28,167 nucleotides of DNA from a virus. This document shows, piece after piece, positions 20,560 through 25,895 of the stretch. The notes under the pieces were generated by a model. That model ran no database searches. It saw only the letters and a list, made by a program, of their open reading frames with translations, and was not told where the DNA came from. The stretch is from the IMG/VR virus record IMGVR_UViG_3300042564_005881, positions 1 to 28,167 of that record. One strand, 5' to 3'. The position numbers and the translations under genes were made by a program. The stretch's first letter is position 1, and every line of letters begins with the position of its first letter.

Positions 20560-20856
20560 AAGAGAAAAGTGTTCTGGACGGGGATGCAAATTCCCCCTCC
20601 TCCACCAAAAGCATGAGATTCAATCACGGCGCCATCTGTTGTAGCAGAAGTGTAACGGATCAATCATCTACAATGCTTTTGATGGGGGAGAATAGTTTCG
20701 ACAGGGCAAAGAGTAACAGAGCGGACAGCACGGTAGGCGATGACCGTTAATCAAGCAAAAAACGTAAATGCAAACGATAGCTCTTATGAGTACGCATTAG
20801 CAGCCTAACAGCCGCTTAGGGTTTTGGTTGGTTTCCTAGTAACAGAATAACCAACC
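20560..20856 (+). ncRNA. ssrA: permuted two-piece tmRNA
   Basis: Transfer-messenger RNA for ribosome rescue, in the circularly permuted order. The acceptor piece ends at 20607 with TGGACGGGGATGC..., T stem GGGGA/TCCCC, acceptor strand CTCCTCC and encoded A-CCA. The coding piece starts at 20684 with GGGGGAGAATAGTTTCGACAGGG, whose first seven bases pair with CTCCTCC including the alanine-specific G3-U70 wobble. The resume codon GCA (20770) opens the tag ANDSSYEYALAA with stop TAA at 20806-20808, preceded by a PK1-like hairpin (ACGGT/ACCGT). The 76-base spacer has AAAGCAT (20608-20614) pairing with ATGCTTT (20673-20679). The 5' boundary is approximate. An 8-bp hairpin with TTTT at 20826-20860 ends the gene. 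Confidence 0.92.
20770..20808 (+). other. tmRNA tag reading frame
   Basis: Codons GCA to GCC then TAA give ANDSSYEYALAA, starting AND and ending ALAA as in E. coli (ANDENYALAA). The C-terminal LAA is the ClpXP/ClpAP degron. Confidence 0.95.
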
Positions 20857-20860
20857 TTTT
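20826..20860 (+). terminator. terminator / last helix of tmRNA coding piece
   Basis: GGTTGGTT (20826-20833) and AACCAACC (20849-20856) form a perfect 8-bp stem over 15 bases, followed by TTTT. It may be the terminal tmRNA helix and also terminate transcription. Confidence 0.65.
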
Positions 20861-20881
20861 ATATTATGATGGAGTGATGTT

Positions 20882-21124
20882 GTGCCTTTGATTTTAGAAA
20901 ATGTTCGTATAGAACCAATTGAAGAAATTAAGATTGCGGCAGAACCAGCAATTACGAAGATTGAAAATTCTTCGATAAATGGTAATGAATTGCTGTTTAT
21001 ATTTTTATTATTTTGCATGTTGTATCTTTTCCGTATTCAATTGTTTTATCTATTGACATTGATTGCAAAAGTGTGTATAATGGCCTTGTTCGCCTATTCA
21101 ACATATATTCTATTTCTAAAGTAA
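20882..21124 (+). CDS. small membrane protein, 80 aa
   Basis: GTG start with GGAG seven bases upstream. The N-terminal half (1-35) is acidic and likely cytoplasmic; residues about 36-78 are two closely spaced membrane helices (ELLFIFLLFCMLYLF and LFYLLTLIAKVCIMALFAY). No family is recognised. A promoter for the next gene lies in its 3' part and the stop overlaps the next ATG by one base. Confidence 0.55.
   Translation: MPLILENVRIEPIEEIKIAAEPAITKIENSSINGNELLFIFLLFCMLYLFRIQLFYLLTLIAKVCIMALFAYSTYILFLK
21053..21081 (+). promoter_or_regulatory. strong sigma70-type promoter inside a coding region
   Basis: TTGACA at 21053-21058, 17 bases, TATAAT at 21076-21081, all consensus and preceded by TGTG. 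It drives the gene at 21124. Confidence 0.75.
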
Positions 21125-21273
21125 TGGCAAACTATAAAAGAAAAAAACCAAGAAGAAGTTGTAAATGTACCATGTGTACGCAGTTTAGATGGCTGGGTAA
21201 TTCAGCTGGAAGAAAAAGAATCTCTGATGTTCGTAATGACGATAAGTTTAAATCATACAAGGAAACAGAGTGA
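21124..21273 (+). CDS. small basic CxxC-type phage protein, 49 aa
   Basis: Starts MANYKRKKPRRSCKCTMCTQFRWLGN. The cysteine pattern CxCxxC in a very basic context suggests a metal-binding knuckle or nucleic-acid contact. I recognise this short protein from other T4-like phages, without a function. I chose the ATG at 21124 because the promoter and the preceding CDS lie upstream, so the longer frame from 21013 is unlikely. The stop overlaps the next GTG start. Confidence 0.65.
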   Translation: MANYKRKKPRRSCKCTMCTQFRWLGNSAGRKRISDVRNDDKFKSYKETE

Positions 21274-21941
21274 AAATTTATAAAAGTAATTACCGGCATC
21301 ATTGGGTATCACCATATGAGATTCTCAAAACAGTTTGTTTTTGGGAAAAAGATGAAGATGTATTTTATGACCTTGAAGACACTGGTACAGGAAAATATAT
21401 CAAATTGATTAATTTTTTAAACCCATTTTGTATCGCATGGCAAAAGTTTCTTGACTTTGTTCATCCACATATTAACTATGTGAAAATTGATCGATATGAT
21501 ACTTGGTCAATGGATCATACCTTAGCAGATATCATTTTGCCAATGTTGAACCAATTACAAAAAGATAAACATGGTGCACCTTTTGTTGATGATGAAGATG
21601 TACCAGAAGAGTTAAAATCTACATCAGCACCACCAAAAGAAAATGAGTGGGATATCGATGAGAATCATTTCAAAAGATGGGATTATGTTGTTGGTGAAAT
21701 GATTTTTGCTTTTGAATGTAAAGCTGATGATACATGGGAAGAAAAGTTTCGTTCTGGTGAATTTGATAAAAAGACAGTTGCTTGCAAATGGGATGAGAAT
21801 GGTAAAGCAACAATGTATCAATGGGTTGACGGACCAAAACATACCTATACATTAGATATTGATGGCATGCAAGAAGTACAAAAGCGAATTACAAATGGCT
21901 TTCGTTTGTTTGGTAAATATTACGAGGGCCTTTGGACCTAA
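21270..21941 (+). CDS. conserved T4-like phage protein, 223 aa
   Basis: GTG start in a GTGA overlap. Hallmarks are VKIDRYDTWSMDHTLADIILPMLNQL, KHGAPFVDDEDVPEEL, NEWDIDENHFKRWDYVVGEMIFAFE and the C-terminal RITNGFRLFGKYYEGLW. This protein is strongly conserved in many T4-like and other large phages, yet its role is unknown. Its acidic, His- and Trp-rich centre could bind metal. No signal peptide or membrane helix is seen (the hydrophobic segment at about 45-62 is too mixed). Confidence 0.8.
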   Translation: MKIYKSNYRHHWVSPYEILKTVCFWEKDEDVFYDLEDTGTGKYIKLINFLNPFCIAWQKFLDFVHPHINYVKIDRYDTWSMDHTLADIILPMLNQLQKDKHGAPFVDDEDVPEELKSTSAPPKENEWDIDENHFKRWDYVVGEMIFAFECKADDTWEEKFRSGEFDKKTVACKWDENGKATMYQWVDGPKHTYTLDIDGMQEVQKRITNGFRLFGKYYEGLWT

Positions 21942-21971
21942 GTTTTACAATTCCTATGAGATTAAATCGCT

Positions 21972-21979
21972 TATAAATA
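21972..21979 (+). promoter_or_regulatory. T4-type late promoter
   Basis: TATAAATA, the T4 late promoter -10 sequence recognised by gp55-RNA polymerase with gp33 and sliding clamp, lies 60 bases before the gene at 22039. It is the only clear + strand copy seen in the window. Confidence 0.6.
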
Positions 21980-22038
21980 AGTAACCAGCAATCACACAAA
22001 TCGCTGGTGACACACACTACACACACAGGAGAAACAAT

Positions 22039-22317
22039 ATGTCAAATCTAACACCGTTTGAAATCAGACTTGAGCTTTTAAAAATGTCCAAGGACATGCT
22101 TACCGAGGATTACTATGGTAAGCGAGAAGTAGTAAGCAACGACTGGGCAGCAAAGGTCGAAGCAATCAAAATCAATGGTGGAGTTATTCCGGATCATCCT
22201 GGATTTCCTCCATACCCACTGGAAAGTGAAATCATAGCAAAGGCAGCAACGCTCAATGGTTTCGTTTCTAATATAACACCCGATACAATCAAACTAAGCA
22301 AAAAGTCTACCACCTGA
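22039..22317 (+). CDS. conserved T4-like phage protein, 92 aa
   Basis: Starts MSNLTPFEIRLELLKMSKDMLTEDYY and contains PDHPGFPPYPLESEIIAKAATLNGFVS, a pattern conserved in cyanophages and related T4-like phages, function unknown. ACAGGAGAAACAAT precedes the ATG, which is downstream of a late promoter, so a late or virion-related role is plausible. An inverted repeat (CCAGC/GCTGG) lies in its leader. A hairpin ends the transcript. Confidence 0.75.
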   Translation: MSNLTPFEIRLELLKMSKDMLTEDYYGKREVVSNDWAAKVEAIKINGGVIPDHPGFPPYPLESEIIAKAATLNGFVSNITPDTIKLSKKSTT

Positions 22318-22324
22318 TGGGTGA

Positions 22325-22357
22325 GGAGATCGCACTGTTTTGAGTGCGCTCTCCTTT
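22325..22357 (+). terminator. hairpin terminator-like structure
   Basis: GGAGATCGCACT (22325-22336) and AGTGCGCTCTCC (22343-22354) pair in 11 of 12 positions around a 6-base loop, followed by only three Ts. It separates the late gene from the hydrolase gene. Confidence 0.6.
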
Positions 22358-22375
22358 CAACACAAAGGAGTAAGA

Positions 22376-22921
22376 ATGAAATCCAGTTTTTTAATTTGTA
22401 TTATCACTGTCATGGTGATACTTACAATAAGTTTTGGAATGGCATCACAGATAAGACATGACATGCCTTTTAAAACCAAATTCAACAGCTTGTCACCACA
22501 AGCAAAAGAAGAAGTTGAATGTCTAGCCGAAAACATTTACTTTGAATCTGCCCATGAACCAAAACAGGGGCAGATTGCTGTTGCGTTTGTTACCTTAAAC
22601 AGAGTTAATTCCGGTTTATTTAAAACAGATATCTGTGGCGTAGTGAAACAAAAAAATAGGAATGTTTGCCAGTTTTCTTGGTATTGCGAAGATAAACCTT
22701 ACCGCATTTCCACTGAAAAAAGCTTGACATCCACCCCCAATTTGTTGTATAATGGTATTAGAGAGTTAGCAGTAAGCATCTATATCAATTATGAACGAAT
22801 GATAGATCCATCCAATGGTGCTTTATTTTATCATGCTGACTATGTTAATCCTGGATGGAAAAACATGCGAACAACTGCCGTTATTGGTCGCCACATATTT
22901 TATACTAGAAGAGGAATGTAA
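22376..22921 (+). CDS. SleB-like cell-wall hydrolase
   Basis: A 181-residue protein of the Hydrolase_2 (SleB) family, which cleaves peptidoglycan glycan strands. An N-terminal hydrophobic segment (about 4-22) is a signal anchor or SAR-type export signal. The catalytic region reads LAENIYFESAHEPKQGQIAVAFVTLNRV with the catalytic Glu probably E57, followed by GVVKQKNRNVCQFSW and ALFYHADYVNPGW. The ATG at 22376 follows AAAGGAGTAAG; an upstream in-frame ATG at 22340 lies in the terminator hairpin. It may serve as the phage endolysin. A promoter for the next gene is embedded in the coding region. Confidence 0.85.
   Translation: MKSSFLICIITVMVILTISFGMASQIRHDMPFKTKFNSLSPQAKEEVECLAENIYFESAHEPKQGQIAVAFVTLNRVNSGLFKTDICGVVKQKNRNVCQFSWYCEDKPYRISTEKSLTSTPNLLYNGIRELAVSIYINYERMIDPSNGALFYHADYVNPGWKNMRTTAVIGRHIFYTRRGM
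22724..22753 (+). promoter_or_regulatory. sigma70-type promoter inside the hydrolase gene
   Basis: TTGACA at 22724-22729, an 18-base spacer, TATAAT at 22748-22753. It can transcribe the small genes and the dsbA-33-59 block downstream. Confidence 0.6.
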
Positions 22922-22923
22922 AA

Positions 22924-23187
22924 ATGCCAGCTAAATTAGGATACCCAACATCAACTACTGTATCATTGACATTCGTGTTATTGGCAGCAATATTTGGATT
23001 AGCTTATTACAATATAATCGATAGAAGTCTCATGGCACAGAACATTGATGTTGCAATTACAAAAGGCATTGACCCATTATCAGTAAGATGCTCATATGCA
23101 AAGAGTGATGATATTATTTGTGTGGTTTTTGCTTCATCAGCACAATTTCACAATGCAGGTGTTACAGGTGTAACAATTAAGAAATAA
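22924..23187 (+). CDS. small membrane protein, 87 aa
   Basis: One membrane helix at about residues 10-30 (TVSLTFVLLAAIFGLAYY), followed by a soluble domain with AQNIDVAITKGIDPLSVRCSYAKSDDIICVVFA. I recognise the KGIDP-x-x-VRCSYA pattern from many phage proteins of unknown function. It starts two bases after the hydrolase gene. The two Cys in the soluble part could be disulfide-bonded if the domain faces the periplasm. Confidence 0.65.
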   Translation: MPAKLGYPTSTTVSLTFVLLAAIFGLAYYNIIDRSLMAQNIDVAITKGIDPLSVRCSYAKSDDIICVVFASSAQFHNAGVTGVTIKK

Positions 23188-23205
23188 TTTTTTTAGGAGT
23201 ATATT

Positions 23206-23478
23206 ATGGCTATTCAGCAAATGAGTGTTAATGAAATTTCAAATCCAGCAGACCGTGAAAAGTTGTTGAAAGTAATCCGTGAGGTGTCCGATTCAATGGC
23301 ACGATCTCAGAGTGAGAAAGATTATATCCGTGAAGCAATTGCGGACATTAGTAAACAGTTACAATTACCAAAGAAGATTGTAGCTAAAATGGCAAAGGTG
23401 TATTTTAAACAGAACTATGATGAAGAGGTTGCTGTGCAAGACCAATTTGAAACTCTATATGAAACGATTGTAAAATGA
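23206..23478 (+). CDS. dsbA: DsbA-like late-transcription dsDNA-binding protein
   Basis: A 90-residue protein, nearly the length of T4 DsbA (89), which binds double-stranded DNA near late promoters. It is helical and charged and ends FETLYETIVK, comparable with the VVELYDTVFSK end of T4 DsbA. Identity is low overall, but the order dsbA, small protein, 33, 59, 32 is the T4 order, which supports the call. TTTTTAGGAGTATATT precedes the ATG. It overlaps the following gene in an ATGA junction. Confidence 0.75.
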   Translation: MAIQQMSVNEISNPADREKLLKVIREVSDSMARSQSEKDYIREAIADISKQLQLPKKIVAKMAKVYFKQNYDEEVAVQDQFETLYETIVK

Positions 23479-23963
23479 AATATATTTTTAAACAAATAGA
23501 CAATGTTTCTGGCCGTAATGCAGAAACTACTTTTGAATTTAGTACAAATTCGCTTCCTGATATTCTGGATCAATTTCAAATGTTTCTCCGTGGTTCAGGT
23601 TTTTATCCATCAGGTGTTTTAGACTTTGTGGATGAAGATGCTTGTGGACCAGAATGGTATAATGAAGAGTTTGATGTATCACCAGAAGAATCAACTATTC
23701 AAGATACGCAATCTGATCCAGAGTGGCATCCTAACTGGCCATTTCCAAGAAGTAGTTCAACTGAAGAGGTAAATGAATTGAGTGAAGAATCATATAATTT
23801 TGCACCATCTGTCGGAATGCAATGGACAGTGAATGAATTGATGAAAGGTCCAATGACTGTTCAATCAATTGAGGATTGTTCAGTTTGCGGTATTAATTTA
23901 GATAAAATGAAATATCAAACCTGCTGGAATGTTAAGTGTGCAATAGGCAACGATGCCTACTAA
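23475..23963 (+). CDS. phage protein with C-terminal zinc-ribbon-like motif
   Basis: A 162-residue acidic protein. The N-terminal third is a beta-rich segment (MKYIFKQIDNVSGRNAETTFEF), the middle is Glu/Asp/Ser-rich and disordered, and the last 30 residues carry CSVCGINLDKMKYQTCWNVKC, a CxxC plus two further Cys pattern. Similar Cys-ended proteins occur in other phages. The role is unknown. It lies between dsbA and 33, so a link to late transcription is possible by position only. Confidence 0.65.
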   Translation: MKYIFKQIDNVSGRNAETTFEFSTNSLPDILDQFQMFLRGSGFYPSGVLDFVDEDACGPEWYNEEFDVSPEESTIQDTQSDPEWHPNWPFPRSSSTEEVNELSEESYNFAPSVGMQWTVNELMKGPMTVQSIEDCSVCGINLDKMKYQTCWNVKCAIGNDAY

Positions 23964-24177
23964 AGATGAGATGTTAAAATTTGCTAAGTCAATAGAGCAC
24001 CTTGTTGCAAATACTGATTACAATTACATAGAAGCAATTGTTGACCACTGTAAGACAACTGGTCTTGAAATTGAAGTAGCTGCAACATTGATTAACTCTA
24101 ACCTTAAATCAAAAATTGAAGCTAACGCAATGGATAATAATATGCTAAAAGACAAGGGTGCTAGATTGCCCATATGA
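23953..24177 (+). CDS. 33: late transcription coactivator gp33-like
   Basis: A 74-residue protein with the form of cyanophage-type gp33: a helix EMLKFAKSIEHLVANTDYNYIEAIVDHCKTTGLEIEVAATLI, then NSNLKSKIEANAM and a short C terminus ending ARLPI. In T4, gp33 (112 residues) bridges RNA polymerase and the gp45 clamp at late promoters, and the short C-terminal motif contacts the clamp. Position just upstream of gene 59 matches T4. It overlaps the preceding gene by 11 bases and the next by four. Confidence 0.78.
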   Translation: MPTKDEMLKFAKSIEHLVANTDYNYIEAIVDHCKTTGLEIEVAATLINSNLKSKIEANAMDNNMLKDKGARLPI

Positions 24178-24770
24178 CAGGCTATCAAACATTTGAAATT
24201 TATCAGGCACTCAAGTTACACTTTACATCGGATTCTTACGACTATTTGAAATATAATGGCAAGACCAATGTTAGTGTAACCGCTTTTGAAAATAGAAAAG
24301 ATAAGTATTTTTTTTACAAACTTTCTCGTAAATGTAATAACAAAGATGATTTAATTAATTTTGTTGTTGCCAATTTTGTAGAAGATGAAAAGTCTTGGGT
24401 GGGTAACCTATTGATGGAAGAAGCAGATATGAATTACCGAAAACGACAAAAGGTAATTCAATCGCTGTCGTATACATTTGAGAATGATTTAACAAAGGTA
24501 TTTGATGGTTGTTCTAACCCTAATGACTTGATTGTTGTGCATGATGGTGACTATCCTAGTCTATTGACAAAGACTTTACAGAGAGATATACAGATTGAAA
24601 CCTTGTGTATTCTTAATGACATTCTTGGATTCTTTCCTATGTGGTCTAAGAAGATAACAGACAATATTCGGTGGCCAGAATACAGGCGAAAATGCACCAA
24701 GTATGCCACATTTCTCCCCAAGGATAGTGTAAAATATAAACTTATATTGAAGAAGGTGATTGATGATTAA
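24174..24770 (+). CDS. 59: helicase loader gp59-like
   Basis: A 198-residue homologue of T4 gp59 (217), which loads the gp41 helicase onto forked, gp32-coated DNA. The segment NRKDKYFFYKLSRKCNNKDDLINFVVANFVEDEKSWVGNL aligns with T4 RRDKYFFQKLSEK...LVANQDAWIGD, the best-conserved part. A later KTLQRDIQIETLCILNDIL matches the C-terminal domain. It directly precedes gene 32, its partner, as in T4. Confidence 0.87.
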   Translation: MTGYQTFEIYQALKLHFTSDSYDYLKYNGKTNVSVTAFENRKDKYFFYKLSRKCNNKDDLINFVVANFVEDEKSWVGNLLMEEADMNYRKRQKVIQSLSYTFENDLTKVFDGCSNPNDLIVVHDGDYPSLLTKTLQRDIQIETLCILNDILGFFPMWSKKITDNIRWPEYRRKCTKYATFLPKDSVKYKLILKKVIDD

Positions 24771-24779
24771 GAAGGTGTA

Positions 24780-24845
24780 ATTGTTGCCTTCAACAAGACA
24801 GGTGGCATCGGTATACTTCACACAAATATCGGTGAAACTGTGTAA
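24780..24845 (+). pseudogene. possible coding relic or tiny ORF after gene 59
   Basis: In frame with gene 59 after its stop, the codons read VIVAFNKTGGIGILHTNIGETV and then a TAA. This looks like protein rather than random translation, and no ATG, GTG or TTG starts it. It may be a degraded gene start or a tiny ORF beginning at ATT (24780). Confidence 0.3.
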
Positions 24846-24861
24846 AAATTAAATAGTCTGC

Positions 24862-24891
24862 TTGCAAAGCAACTAAATAATTTGATATAAT
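24862..24891 (+). promoter_or_regulatory. sigma70-type promoter of gene 32
   Basis: TTGCAA at 24862-24867, 18 bases, TATAAT at 24886-24891 with TGA before it (extended -10). A TAGTCTGCTTG sequence recalls the conserved TAGTGCTTG box of the other promoters. Confidence 0.65.
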
Positions 24892-24947
24892 GATACTGTG
24901 AACAAAACGCTATACAAAAATATACATTTTATACAAGGAAATAATAT

Positions 24948-25850
24948 ATGAGTTCTTTCGCAAACCTCAAACGCAGTCGCAATGATTTGGATAAACTAAC
25001 CAAAGCAATTGAAGACTCCGCATCCCCCGCTTCTAAAGAAGCTGGATCAAAAGATGATACCAGACTCTGGCAACCTACTGTTGATAAAGCAGGCAATGGC
25101 ATGGCAGTTATTCGCTTTCTTCCAGCACCTGCGGTAGACGGTGATGATGCACTACCTTGGGTTCGTAGATTTGACCATGGATTTCAAGGTCCAGGCGGTT
25201 GGTACATTGAAAACTCTCTGACAACTCTCAATCAAAAAGATCCAGTATCAGAGTATAACACTACATTATGGAATTCTGGCATCGAAGCAAACAAAGAAAT
25301 TGCACGGAAACAAAAACGCCGTTTGCATTACATTGCTAACATTCTGGTTGTATCAGACCCAAGTAATCCATCAAACGAAGGTCAAATCAAACTGTTTAAG
25401 TTTGGTAAGAAAATCTTTGATAAGCTTACAGAGGCGATGAATCCCGAGTTTGCTGATGAAACACCAATCAACCCATTTGATATGTGGGAAGGTGCTAACT
25501 TCAAGTTGAAGATTCGTAATGTTGAAGGCTATCGCAACTATGATAAATCAGAATTTGCTGATAAGTCTGCATTACTTGATGGTGATGATGAGAAACTTGA
25601 AACGCTCTGGAAGAAAGAATACTCTCTAAAGGAATTTACCGATCCATCTAACTTCAAGTCATATGAAGTATTGAAGGCAAAGCTTGATAAGGTTTTGGGT
25701 TTTGATGGTGGTTCTTTTGTAAAGACTAAGGCAGAAGATGCAGTCTTTAAAAAGTTTGATGATGACGATGTTTCAGTAATCGATAAAAAGATTGTTGAAC
25801 ATGATGACGAAGACTTGGATTACTTTAAGTCTTTAGCAGAAAAAGAGTAA
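24948..25850 (+). CDS. 32: single-stranded DNA-binding protein gp32
   Basis: A 300-residue protein, the length of T4 gp32 (301), which coats single-stranded DNA and organises replication, recombination and repair. The N-terminal basic part (SSFANLKRSRNDLDKL) matches the LAST-like cooperativity region. The core has DDTRLWQPTVDKAGNGMAVIRFLPAP, WVRRFDHGFQGPGGWYIENSLTT and GQIKLFKFGKKIFDKL. The C terminus (about 265-300) is acidic, the partner-binding tail. It contains no cysteine, so the zinc site of T4 gp32 (three Cys, one His) is missing, as in some other T4-like gp32. ACAAGGAAATAATAT precedes the ATG. Confidence 0.92.
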   Translation: MSSFANLKRSRNDLDKLTKAIEDSASPASKEAGSKDDTRLWQPTVDKAGNGMAVIRFLPAPAVDGDDALPWVRRFDHGFQGPGGWYIENSLTTLNQKDPVSEYNTTLWNSGIEANKEIARKQKRRLHYIANILVVSDPSNPSNEGQIKLFKFGKKIFDKLTEAMNPEFADETPINPFDMWEGANFKLKIRNVEGYRNYDKSEFADKSALLDGDDEKLETLWKKEYSLKEFTDPSNFKSYEVLKAKLDKVLGFDGGSFVKTKAEDAVFKKFDDDDVSVIDKKIVEHDDEDLDYFKSLAEKE

Positions 25851-25867
25851 AATCTTTTGTGCAAATT

Positions 25868-25894
25868 AAACCCCGCCTTGTGCGGGGTTTTTTT
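25868..25894. terminator. bidirectional intrinsic terminator
   Basis: AAACCCCGC and GCGGGGTTT form a 9-bp stem with a 5-base loop, flanked by T-rich sequence on the + side and, read on the minus strand, by an equivalent TTT. It separates gene 32 from the converging minus-strand gene. Confidence 0.85.
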
Positions 25895-25895
25895 A

